Of a stretch of DNA of 64,000 nt, positions 27,704 to 35,183 are shown one piece after another (the stretch's first letter is position 1; each line of letters starts with the position of its first letter). Under the pieces are notes generated by a model. It was not told where the DNA came from. It saw nothing but the letters and a program-made list of their open reading frames with translations, and did no database searches. The translations under genes were made by a program, and so were the position numbers. This DNA is from Actinoalloteichus_B caeruleus (lineage in GTDB: Bacteria; Actinomycetota; Actinomycetes; Mycobacteriales; Pseudonocardiaceae): assembly GCF_000718005.1 (NCBI RefSeq), contig NZ_JODV01000002.1; one strand, 5' to 3'.

Positions 27704-28473
27704 GCACTGTTGACCAGCAGTCCGGACCGGTTCGGGTTGGGGTGATCGGCGCTCGGGGCCGGATGGGTTCCCAGGTGTGCCAGGCAGTGGAGGGCGCCCC
27801 GGACCTGGAACTGGTCGCGGCGCTCGACTCCGGCGACCCCCTGGAGCGGCTCACCGGGGCGGGCGCCCAGGTGGTGGTGGAGTTCACCCGGCCCGACGTC
27901 ACCATGACCAACATCCGGTTCTGCGTCGACCACGGCATCCACACCGTCGTCGGCACCAGCGGGTTCGACGACGAGCGGTTGGCGAGCCTGTCGGAGCTGG
28001 TGGCCGAGCACCCGGGGGTGGGCGTGCTCGTCGCGCCGAACTTCGCGATCGGCGCCGTCCTCGCCATGCGGTTCGCCGAGCTCGCCGCCCGGCACTACGA
28101 GTCGGCCGAGATCATCGAACTGCACCACCCGCGCAAGGTCGACGCGCCGTCCGGCACCGCCGACCGCACCGCCCGGCTGATCGCCGGAGCCCGGCGGGAC
28201 GCCGGCCTCGGAGCGGCCCCCGACGCGACCACCCAGCAGGTGCCCGGGGCCCGGGGCGCCGACATCGCCGGGGTTCCCGTGCACTCGGTCCGCCTCTCCG
28301 GGCTGGTCGCGCACCAGGAGGTGCTCTTCGGGTCGGAAGGGGAGACCCTCACCATCCGGCACGACTCGGTGGACCGGTCGTCGTTCATGCCCGGTGTGCT
28401 GCTCGCCGTCCGCGAGGTCGGGGCCCGGCCCGGGGTGACGGTGGGCATCGACCCGCTGTTGGGGCTCCGGTGA
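27700..28473 (+). CDS. dapB: 4-hydroxy-tetrahydrodipicolinate reductase
   Basis: The 257-aa NAD(P)H-dependent enzyme of the diaminopimelate/lysine pathway. The Rossmann motif is GVIGARGRMGSQV; the catalytic region HHPRKVDAPSGTA and the late HDSVDRSSFMPGV are present. GTG 27700 overlaps the M16 stop (GTGA), and its own stop overlaps the next GTG. dapA lies 6 kb downstream, as is common in mycobacteria and relatives. Confidence 0.97.
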   Translation: MSTVDQQSGPVRVGVIGARGRMGSQVCQAVEGAPDLELVAALDSGDPLERLTGAGAQVVVEFTRPDVTMTNIRFCVDHGIHTVVGTSGFDDERLASLSELVAEHPGVGVLVAPNFAIGAVLAMRFAELAARHYESAEIIELHHPRKVDAPSGTADRTARLIAGARRDAGLGAAPDATTQQVPGARGADIAGVPVHSVRLSGLVAHQEVLFGSEGETLTIRHDSVDRSSFMPGVLLAVREVGARPGVTVGIDPLLGLR

Positions 28474-28919
28474 GGGCTCGGGCCGCCGCCGTCGTCCTCA
28501 CGGCGGCCCTCGTCGTCTACCTGGTCCTGTTGGCCGGTCGGGCGTGGTTGCTGGTCACCTCCGGCGACCCGGTCGCCGTGCTCCTCGGTGCGGCGGTGCT
28601 CGCGTTGCCGCTGCTCGGGGTGTGGATGGTCGTCGCCACCTGGCGGTTCGGGGCCCGCACGGCCCGGCTGGGGGAGCGCATCGTGGCCGAGGGAGGGCTT
28701 CCCGACGAGTCCCACCTGCCGACCATGCCCTCCGGCCGGATCGAGCGGGACGCCGCCGACGAGTTCTTCGCGGCCCGGCGGGCCGAGCTCGACGAGGCGC
28801 CGGGGGACTGGCGCAGCTGGTTCAAACTCGCCAGGGCCTACGACCTGGCCGGCGACCGCCGCCGGGCCCGGGAGGCCATGCGGCGCGCGGTCGACCTGGA
28901 ACGTGGGACGACGGGCTGA
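28470..28919 (+). CDS. Membrane-anchored TPR-like protein
   Basis: The 149-aa protein has two N-terminal transmembrane helices (about residues 5-28 and 33-55) and a C-terminal cytosolic part with a single TPR-like repeat (WRSWFKLARAYDLAGDRRRAREAM). Function unknown. GTG 28470 overlaps the dapB stop by four bases, so it is part of the M16-dapB unit. It converges on the next GNAT gene with a 6-bp gap and no obvious terminator. Confidence 0.82.
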   Translation: MRARAAAVVLTAALVVYLVLLAGRAWLLVTSGDPVAVLLGAAVLALPLLGVWMVVATWRFGARTARLGERIVAEGGLPDESHLPTMPSGRIERDAADEFFAARRAELDEAPGDWRSWFKLARAYDLAGDRRRAREAMRRAVDLERGTTG

Positions 28920-28925
28920 GGGCGC

Positions 28926-29531
28926 TCACCTCGGGTCGGCGTCCGACGGGACGCCACCGGCCCCGCCGCCCCGCTCGACGAGCGGGATGTCCAACGGGCC
29001 GGTGAGCCGCACCTCCCGGAAGGGGCGACCACCCGCGTCGAGGGTGCGGGCCGTGCCGTCCGGTTCCCAACCGGCCTTCCGGTAGAAGGACTCCGACGCG
29101 GTGTCGGACTGGGGGAGCCAGGTCACCCCCCGCTCCGCCCCCTCGCTGCGGAGGGCCTCGCCCGCGGCGGCCAGCAGCCGTCCCGCGTGCCCTCGCCGCC
29201 CCCAACGGGGTTCCACGAGGAGCACGCTGACCAGCCCCACCCGGTCGGAGTCCTCGGGCAGGGCGCCGTCGGCGGAGGCGACGGCCTCGGCCGGCGCGGG
29301 CCCGGCGGCGCAGAACCCGACCGTCCACTCGCCCTCGGTGGCGACGAACACCCGGGCCGTCGGCTGGGCCAGCGCCTCCCGCCACGCCTCCTCGGCGTCC
29401 GGGGTGTCCAGGGTGGCCAGCACCTCGGGCGGCAGCAGGTCCGCGTAGGCGGCCTGCCAGGTGACCCGCTGGATCCTCGTGATCTCACTGGCGTCCGCGG
29501 TCACGGCTGGTCGAACATCGGCTACGGCCAT
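28926..29531 (-). CDS. GNAT family N-acetyltransferase
   Basis: The 201-aa protein has a full GNAT domain: RPAVTADASEITRIQRVTWQ start, VSVLLVEPRWGRRGHAGRLL acetyl-CoA-binding stretch, and WLPQSDTASESFYRKAGW. The tail (about 40 residues) is extended and proline/glycine-rich. ATG 29531 is used. It is divergent from the YcaQ-like gene with a 300-bp gap and converges on the dapB unit. Substrate unknown. Confidence 0.86.
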   Translation of the reverse strand: MAVADVRPAVTADASEITRIQRVTWQAAYADLLPPEVLATLDTPDAEEAWREALAQPTARVFVATEGEWTVGFCAAGPAPAEAVASADGALPEDSDRVGLVSVLLVEPRWGRRGHAGRLLAAAGEALRSEGAERGVTWLPQSDTASESFYRKAGWEPDGTARTLDAGGRPFREVRLTGPLDIPLVERGGGAGGVPSDADPR

Positions 29532-29831
29532 GCGCACCAACGTATCCCGCACCGCCCGGACGAGTGGCCCCCGGGCGGGGCCGTCGCGGCGCCACCCCGA
29601 CGGGTCGGGGTTCTCGGCAGGGCGCGGCACGGGGGCGAGGTCCCCGAGCGCGGAAAGGGCGGGGTGGTGCGACGCCGGCGCGCGGGCCGGGCCGAGGAGT
29701 TCCGCGGGGGTGGGACCCGGCGGACCCTGTCGCCCGTCCCCGGGCCAGAGGGCGTGGGAGAAGGCGCCAGCCGGTGGGCCGCCTCCGTGGTTGTCGGTCC
29801 CCCGTGACAGCATCCCCGGACTGTGCAGACG

Positions 29832-31058
29832 ATGAGTGGTTCGGCCGCGACCAGGCTCGCGCTCGGGGCGCAGGGGTTCACCGACGCCCGACCCACCGGC
29901 AGACCCACGAGGCACCACCTCAAGCGGGTGCTGAAGCGGGTCAGGCTGCTCCAGCTCGACTCGGTCAACGTCGCCGTACGAGCCCACTACATGCCGGTCC
30001 TGAGTCGGTTGGGTCCCTACGACCGGGCGCTGCTCGACGACGCCGCCTGGACCGACAGCCCCGCCCGGCCCCGGCTGCTCGTCGAGGACTGGGCGCACGA
30101 GGCCAGCCTCGTGCCCGTCGCGGACTGGCCACTCCTGGGCTGGCGGCGGGAGGCCTACCGCCAGCGGTACGAGCACCACCGGGCGGCGCTGGAGGAACGC
30201 TCCCCGGGACTCGCCGACGAGGTGCTCGACGCGGTCAAACGCCTGGGACCGATCAGCGCGGGCGCGCTGGAACGGGAGCTGACGGGCGCCGGTTCGGGGT
30301 CGCGCGGCGGGTGGTGGAACCGGAGTGACACCAAGAACATGTGCGAGTACCTGTTCGGGGTGGGCGCGTTGACCACCGGCACCCGGCGGTCCTTCGAACG
30401 GCGCTACGACCTCCCCGAACGGGTGCTCCCCCCGACCGCGTTCGCCCGGACCCCGCCGGACCGGGACGAGGCCGCGCGGGAACTGGTGCTGCGGTCGGCC
30501 GGGGCCCTCGGCGTCGCCACGGAACCAGACCTGCGTGACTACTACCGCCTGCCGACCTCGGCGTCGAAGGCGGCCGTCGCGGAGTTGGTGGACGCCGGAT
30601 CGCTGGAGGCCGTCGAGGTGCGCGGCTGGGACCGGGCCGCCTACCGGTTGCCGGGCGCCAGCGTTCCCCGTCGCGTGGAGGGCCGCGCGCTGCTGTGCCC
30701 GTTCGACCCGCTGATCTGGCGACGGGAGCGGGCGGAGCGGCTGTTCGGCTTCCATTACCGCATCGAGATCTACGTGCCCGAGAGCAGGCGGGTGCACGGG
30801 TACTACGTCTTCCCGTTCCTGCTCGACGGTGAACTCGTCGCCCGCGTCGACCTCAAGGCGGACCGGGCCGCCGGGGTGCTGCGGGTTCCCGGGGCGTTCC
30901 TGGAGGAAGGCCGACCGGTGGCCAGGACCGCCGCGGAGCTCGCGGGAGCCCTGCGGGAGATGGCGGAGTGGTTGGAGCTCGACGGTGTCGTGGTGGGAGG
31001 GCGAGGGGACCTCGCGGATCCCCTCGCCCGGGCCGTAGCGGGTTCGGACGGGGGCTGA
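29832..31058 (+). CDS. YcaQ/AlkX-like DNA glycosylase (winged-helix, DUF1006)
   Basis: The 408-aa protein belongs to the HTH_42/YcaQ family of DNA glycosylases that unhook interstrand crosslinks or remove alkylated bases. It keeps a Q-hydrophobic-D motif (LLQLDSV, about residue 40) that marks the AlkX/YcaQ branch, rather than the QxQ of self-resistance AlkZ enzymes. Also visible: the HYMPVLSRLGPYD helix, a DWAHEASLVP segment and the late PFDPLIWRRERAERLFGF block. ATG 29832 is used, with GTG 29823 as an alternative. The gene converges on the DUF4097 gene. Confidence 0.85.
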   Translation: MSGSAATRLALGAQGFTDARPTGRPTRHHLKRVLKRVRLLQLDSVNVAVRAHYMPVLSRLGPYDRALLDDAAWTDSPARPRLLVEDWAHEASLVPVADWPLLGWRREAYRQRYEHHRAALEERSPGLADEVLDAVKRLGPISAGALERELTGAGSGSRGGWWNRSDTKNMCEYLFGVGALTTGTRRSFERRYDLPERVLPPTAFARTPPDRDEAARELVLRSAGALGVATEPDLRDYYRLPTSASKAAVAELVDAGSLEAVEVRGWDRAAYRLPGASVPRRVEGRALLCPFDPLIWRRERAERLFGFHYRIEIYVPESRRVHGYYVFPFLLDGELVARVDLKADRAAGVLRVPGAFLEEGRPVARTAAELAGALREMAEWLELDGVVVGGRGDLADPLARAVAGSDGG

Positions 31059-31082
31059 CCCCGCCCGCGGCCCGTGCGGGGC

Positions 31083-31100
31083 CCGCCGGTTCACCGGCGG
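31083..31100. terminator. Small hairpin between convergent genes
   Basis: An 8-bp perfect stem (31083-31090 with 31093-31100) immediately downstream of both convergent genes. Weak but positioned as a terminator. Confidence 0.35.
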
Positions 31101-32015
31101 TCAGGAGTCCCCGGTGCTGGCCACGAGCACCCGACCCATGCCGGACCTGGCCCGTACGCGCAGACCGACCTCGCCGTCCGAGGGTGGGCGGTCGGACACG
31201 GCGAGCGCGCTGCGGAAGCCGCCCAGGGGGGCGTGCACGTCGAGTTCGGTGTGCACACCCCTGGCGATGCCGATCCGGAGCTGGCCGGTGCCCGTGGTCA
31301 GCCGCAGGTTGCCCTCGACGGCCTCGGTGACGGTGATATCGCCGGCGCCGGAGCGGACCGTGACGTCGCCGCGCACGGTGCCCAACCGCACCCTGCCCAG
31401 GCCGGTGCGGATGGCGGTCCGCCCGCTCACCTCGGTGAGTTCCACCTCGCCGGCCCCGCTGTGCACCGTCGTCTCGCCCCGCACGCGGGTCAGCCGGACC
31501 CGCCCAGCGCCGCTGCCGACGTCCACCCGGCCGTCCGAGGCGTCGGCGCGCACCTCGCCGGTGCCCGCCCGCAGGTCCAGCCCGGCGGCCTCCCCGGTCA
31601 CGGTGACGTCCCCGGTCTCGGTGCGCACGGTCACCCTGGAGCTGCTGGGTACCCGCACCAGCAGGGACATCGGAACTGACCGCAGCGGCAGGCTCTGGGG
31701 TGAACGGACCAGGAGCCGGTTGTCACCGTGGTCGATCCGGGTGCGCTCGATCGCCTTGGCGGCGAGGTCGACCGAGTCGCCCTCGGCCCGCTCGGTGGCC
31801 CAGCCGACGATGTCGAGGAGGCCGCCGGCCCACCCGGCCCCCCGGTCGGGAGCGTGTCGGAGCTCGGCGCTACCGCCGCTGGCACCGCCGAGTTCGACGG
31901 TGACGTCGCAGTCGGCGACGCCGATGTCCAGGTCCACGGGCCCGTCGGCCTCGAACTCCACCCGTCGGTACCGGGCCTGCCTGGCCTGCCCGTCGTGGTC
32001 GCTGTCGGTCGTCAT
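31101..32015 (-). CDS. DUF4097 family beta-solenoid protein
   Basis: The 304-aa product is a DUF4097-type repeat protein: from about residue 130 it repeats short units such as TGDVTVTG, GSGAGRVRLT, HSGAGEVELT and RSGAGDITVT, each predicted to add one turn of a right-handed beta-helix. There is no signal peptide or transmembrane helix, so it appears cytosolic. Function unknown; such proteins often sit beside regulators. ATG 32015 has GAGGA 5 nt upstream. It lies 98 bp downstream of the ribbon-helix-helix gene on the same strand and probably shares its promoter. Confidence 0.85.
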   Translation of the reverse strand: MTTDSDHDGQARQARYRRVEFEADGPVDLDIGVADCDVTVELGGASGGSAELRHAPDRGAGWAGGLLDIVGWATERAEGDSVDLAAKAIERTRIDHGDNRLLVRSPQSLPLRSVPMSLLVRVPSSSRVTVRTETGDVTVTGEAAGLDLRAGTGEVRADASDGRVDVGSGAGRVRLTRVRGETTVHSGAGEVELTEVSGRTAIRTGLGRVRLGTVRGDVTVRSGAGDITVTEAVEGNLRLTTGTGQLRIGIARGVHTELDVHAPLGGFRSALAVSDRPPSDGEVGLRVRARSGMGRVLVASTGDS

Positions 32016-32113
32016 CGTCGTCCTCACGGTCGTCGTCGCCTTGGAGGCGGGGAGGGGGTGGGTGAGGGGCGCGCGCGGCGCCCTCGGTGCGGGCGGCAGG
32101 GGGGAGGAAGGGC

Positions 32114-32701
32114 TCAGCCTCGAACCCAGCCGTGCACCCCGCCGTCGCCGTCCCGGTCCCGCCCGGTCCCACGCCGGTCCTCCTGCCCGCCGGGCCGCTC
32201 ACCCCGGGGAGGTGGACCTCCCCGGTGCGCCTGACCGCTCCAGGGGCCGTGCAGGGCACCCTGCACCGCCTGGGCGACCCACGAGTTCAGCGAGACGCCC
32301 TGCGTCGCGGCGGCCTGCTCGGCCTTGGACTTGATCTCGTCGAACAGTCGCAGGGTGATCCGGCTGATGTCACCCTCGGCGGGGGGCGGGGGCGGGGGCG
32401 GGGGCGGCGGGGGTGGGGGAGCGGACTCCGGGTGCTCGGCCGACTCGCTGGCGGGACCGCCGACCGGGGTGACGACGACGTTGACGTCCCGCCCGCTGAT
32501 CCGCACGTCGACGACGTGGTCGTCCAGGTTCGACGTGACCTCGGCGGCGAGGTCGGAGAGCGCGTTCATCAGCGCCAGTCGGACCGCGGGTTCCACCGCT
32601 CCGGCCAGCAGCGTGGCCGCCCGCCTGGTCTCCTCGTCCCCGGCGGAGGCCGCCGAGGCGAGGTCCTTCCTCAGTTGAGCGACGTACGGTGAGAGATCCA
32701 T
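32114..32701 (-). CDS. Ribbon-helix-helix (HicB-like) DNA-binding protein with polyproline spacer
   Basis: The 195-aa protein has three parts: an N-terminal helical domain with a beta segment (VVDVRISGRDVNVVVTPVGG), a run of 13 consecutive prolines, and a ribbon-helix-helix motif (ISRITLRLFDEIKSKAEQAA then VSLNSWVAQAVQGAL). The strand SRITLRLF should insert in the DNA major groove. A Gly/Arg/Asp-rich tail follows. No HicA-like toxin is adjacent, so it is probably a repressor rather than an antitoxin. ATG 32701 is directly after a CATAGT -10 and within an array of TGAC-type repeats, which argues for autoregulation of this gene and the DUF4097 gene. Confidence 0.83.
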   Translation of the reverse strand: MDLSPYVAQLRKDLASAASAGDEETRRAATLLAGAVEPAVRLALMNALSDLAAEVTSNLDDHVVDVRISGRDVNVVVTPVGGPASESAEHPESAPPPPPPPPPPPPPAEGDISRITLRLFDEIKSKAEQAAATQGVSLNSWVAQAVQGALHGPWSGQAHRGGPPPRGERPGGQEDRRGTGRDRDGDGGVHGWVRG

Positions 32702-32786
32702 GACACCACTATGACATCACCGATGGCGTCATTCAAGGGGAAATTGACGCACAGGTGGTGTCATCAGGGGAGGGTGGGTGGTGTCG
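32701..32786. promoter_or_regulatory. Phased array of TGACNYCA-like operator sites
   Basis: Copies read TGACACCA (32701-32708), TGACATCA (32712-32719), TGGCGTCA (32724-32731, reverse copy), TGACGCAC (32745-32752, partial), TGGTGTCA (32756-32763, reverse) and TGGTGTCG (32779-32786, reverse, degenerate). Start-to-start distances are 11, 12, 21, 11 and 23 bp, close to whole turns of DNA. The array covers the start codon and promoter of the ribbon-helix-helix gene. Binding by that protein is an inference; RHH repressors commonly bind tandem short sites in this way. Confidence 0.65.
32708..32736 (-). promoter_or_regulatory. Promoter of the RHH-DUF4097 unit
   Basis: On the minus strand TTGAAT (32731-32736) and CATAGT (about 32708-32713) are separated by 17 bp, and CATAGT lies 6 nt before the ATG at 32701, so the transcript would be leaderless. 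The operator copies overlap both elements. Confidence 0.55.
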
Positions 32787-32865
32787 TCGCCGTGTCGGAC
32801 CCTCGCCGGACCCCCGCCCGATCGGGCTCCTCCTCCCACCTCGAAGGCCCCGAGAGCAGGGCGGT

Positions 32866-32871
32866 TAGGCT
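32866..32871 (+). promoter_or_regulatory. Putative -10 of the thyX promoter (TAGGCT)
   Basis: TAGGCT fits TANNNT and would start a leader of about 65 nt before thyX. Confidence 0.4.
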
Positions 32872-32944
32872 GCCGGGCGGGCTGCAAGCCGCCGCCCGGA
32901 TCGGGAAGCGGTCCGGAGCCGATCGTTGAGGGAGTCGTTGGGCC

Positions 32945-33697
32945 GTGACCGAGCTGGTGTCGCCGAAGGTGCAGTTGATCGCCAAGACGGAGTTCACTCC
33001 GCCGGCCGACGTGCCCTGGGAGACGGACGCCGAGGGTGGTGAGGCGCTCGCCGAGTTCGCCGGCCGCGCCTGCTACCAGTCCTGGCGCAAGCCCAACCCG
33101 GCCACCGCCACCAACGCCGGCTACCTCCGCCACATCCTCGAGGTGGGCCACCTGTCGGTCCTCGAGCACGGCACCGTCAGCTTCTACTTCACCGGCGTCT
33201 CCCGCTCGCTGACCCACGAGCTCATCCGGCACCGCCACTTCTCCTACTCGCAGCTCTCCCAGCGGTACGTGCCCGAGCGCAAGGCCGCGATGGTCGAACC
33301 CGACGTCATCGCCGAGGACCCCGAGCTCCACGCGAGGTTCCAGGCCGCCGCCGAGGCCAGCGTCGCCGCCTACAACGAGCTGCTCGCCGGGCTGGAGGAG
33401 AAGTTCGCCGACCTGCCCAACGCCACCCTGCGCCGCAAGCAGGCCAGGCAGGCCGCCAGGGCGATCCTGCCCAACGCCACCGAAACCCGCATCGTGGTGA
33501 CCGGCAACTACCGCGCCTGGCGGCACTTCATCGCCATGCGGGCCACCGAGAGCGCCGACGTCGAGATCCGCGCGCTCGCGGTCGAGTGCCTCCGCCAGCT
33601 CCACAAGGCGGTGCCCAACGTGTTCGGCGACTTCGAGATCTCGGCGCTGCCCGACGGCACCGAGATCGCCTCCAGCCCCTACGTCACCGAGGGCTGA
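32945..33697 (+). CDS. thyX: Flavin-dependent thymidylate synthase
   Basis: The 250-aa enzyme makes dTMP from dUMP using FAD and methylenetetrahydrofolate. The ThyX signature RHRHFSYSQLSQR (starting at about Arg95) is complete, as is the NATETRIVVTGNYRAWRHFI block with substrate-binding residues. No thyA is seen in this window. GTG 32945 is used. In mycobacteria thyX is followed by dapA and rnj (Rv2754c-Rv2752c), as here. Confidence 0.97.
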   Translation: MTELVSPKVQLIAKTEFTPPADVPWETDAEGGEALAEFAGRACYQSWRKPNPATATNAGYLRHILEVGHLSVLEHGTVSFYFTGVSRSLTHELIRHRHFSYSQLSQRYVPERKAAMVEPDVIAEDPELHARFQAAAEASVAAYNELLAGLEEKFADLPNATLRRKQARQAARAILPNATETRIVVTGNYRAWRHFIAMRATESADVEIRALAVECLRQLHKAVPNVFGDFEISALPDGTEIASSPYVTEG

Positions 33698-33739
33698 CCC
33701 GAGGCGACCTCGGGCACCGGGAACGGCCTCCCGGCCCAC

Positions 33740-34137
33740 CGACCGCTCCGGCTCACCACCGACCCACGCGACCACCTGATCCCGCGCTACCCACCCGACA
33801 CCCCCCGGCCGCCCTGGCCGGTCCGGGCCTGGTGTCGGTGACCAGGACCGAGGCGGAGCTGTCGGTGGTGCGCCCCGCGGCGGGCGCCCCCACCGCACCC
33901 GCCGTCGAACCGGGCTGGCGGCTGCCCGCCGTCGACGGCCCCCGGACCTTTCCCTCACCGGCGTGCTCGCCGGCCTGGCCACCACCCTCGCCGAGGCCGG
34001 CGTCAGCCCTGTTCGCCGTGTCGACCTTCGACACCGACTACCCGCTGGTGACGTCCGACCGCCTCCCGGGCGCCCGCCGGGCCCTCGCCGCCGCCGGCTA
34101 CCTCGTGGAGGGTGAACCCGCTGGCCAGCGCCCGTGA
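33740..34137 (+). pseudogene. ACT-domain protein pseudogene with three frameshifts
   Basis: Three frames together spell an ACT-domain protein of about 130 aa. First RPLRLTTDPRDHLIPRY up to PPW (about 33740-33819); then a frame change (TGGCC where TGGGCC is expected) into GPGLVSVTRTEAELSVV; then a second change near 33950 (TTTCCC for TTTTCCC) into LTGVLAGLATTLAEAGVS; then a third near 34010 (an extra C in AGCCCTG) into LFAVSTFDTDYPLV to the TGA at 34135. No start codon is evident. Intact homologues (amino-acid-binding ACT proteins) carry this order in one frame. Either a decayed gene or clustered sequencing errors. Confidence 0.75.
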
Positions 34138-34225
34138 ACCCGCCACGAGGGCGGGCACGCGCGGTGCCGGGTTCCACACGGCGAGCTGTCGCCTGCCGCT
34201 GCCGCCCGACCCGGGGGTGAGGCGG

Positions 34226-34231
34226 TAGCGT
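34226..34231 (+). promoter_or_regulatory. -10 element TAGCGT for leaderless dapA
   Basis: TAGCGT is followed by 7 nt and ATG 34239, matching the spacing seen before ribF and ftsK; it argues for ATG 34239 over ATG 34233. Confidence 0.5.
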
Positions 34232-34238
34232 CATGGGC

Positions 34239-35183
34239 ATGACCGGATGTCCCACCGCCTCGCCCGGCAGGCCCTTCGGCCGGGTGCTCACCGCAATGGT
34301 GACGCCGTTCGACGCCGACGGCGCCCTCGACCTCGACCTGGCCCAGGAACTGGCCGTACACCTGATCGACAACCAGGGCAACGACGGTCTCGTCGTCAAC
34401 GGCACCACGGGGGAGAGCCCCACCACCACCGACAAGGAGAAGGCCGAGCTCATCCGCGCCGTCGTCGCCGCCGTCGGCGACCGGGCCACCATCGTGGCCG
34501 GCGCCGGCACCAACGACACCGCGCACTCGACGCAGCTCGCCAGGGACGCCGAGAAGTCCGGTGCGCACGGCCTGCTGGTGGTCACCCCCTACTACTCCCG
34601 ACCGCCCCAGGACGGGCTGGTCAGCCACTTCACCGCCGTCGCCGACGCGACCGAGCTGCCGGTGATGCTCTACGACATCCCGCCCCGCTCCGTCGTGCCC
34701 ATCGAGGTCGACACGCTGCGCACCCTCGCCGAACACCCGAGGATCCTCGCGGTCAAGGACTCCAAGCACAACATGTGGGCCGGCAGCGAGGTGATGGCCA
34801 CCACCGACCTCGCCTACTACTCCGGAGAGGACCCCCTCAACCTGCCGTGGCTCGCCGTGGGCGCCGTCGGGTACGTCAGCGTGATCGGCCACGTCGTCGC
34901 CGACCGGCTCCGCGTCATGCTCGACGCCTTCGAGGGCGGCGACCTGGCCAAGGCGCGCGAGGTCCACCACGGCCTCCTCCCCGTGTACCGGTCGATGAAC
35001 CAGCTGGGCGGAGTGATCTTCAGCAAGACGGCGCTGCGGCTCTGCGGCTACGAGACGGGCCAACCCCGACTCCCGCTGCCACCCGCCTCCGAGGAGGACG
35101 TGCGGCTCATCACCGCCGACCTGTGGGAGGCCGGCCTCGTCCTGGTCAACCCCGACACCGTCGCGGGGGTGGCAAGCCAGTGA
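34239..35183 (+). CDS. dapA: 4-hydroxy-tetrahydrodipicolinate synthase
   Basis: The 314-aa Schiff-base aldolase condenses pyruvate and aspartate semialdehyde, the first committed step to diaminopimelate and lysine. Catalytic Lys173 is in ILAVKDSKH and Tyr145 in MLYDIPPRS; the GTTGESPT loop binds pyruvate. ATG 34239 is chosen because it lies 7 nt after a TAGCGT -10; ATG 34233 would be one base after the hexamer. The stop overlaps the rnj GTG, a coupling also found in relatives. Confidence 0.97.
   Translation: MTGCPTASPGRPFGRVLTAMVTPFDADGALDLDLAQELAVHLIDNQGNDGLVVNGTTGESPTTTDKEKAELIRAVVAAVGDRATIVAGAGTNDTAHSTQLARDAEKSGAHGLLVVTPYYSRPPQDGLVSHFTAVADATELPVMLYDIPPRSVVPIEVDTLRTLAEHPRILAVKDSKHNMWAGSEVMATTDLAYYSGEDPLNLPWLAVGAVGYVSVIGHVVADRLRVMLDAFEGGDLAKAREVHHGLLPVYRSMNQLGGVIFSKTALRLCGYETGQPRLPLPPASEEDVRLITADLWEAGLVLVNPDTVAGVASQ

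Noticed and set aside
32114..32701. RHH gene as the antitoxin of a HicAB toxin-antitoxin system
   Set aside because: No small HicA-like double-stranded RNA-binding toxin is adjacent; the partner is a DUF4097 repeat protein.
33740..34137. Programmed ribosomal frameshifting in the ACT-domain gene
   Set aside because: Three separate shifts of differing direction without slippery sequences or structure are better explained by mutation or sequencing error.
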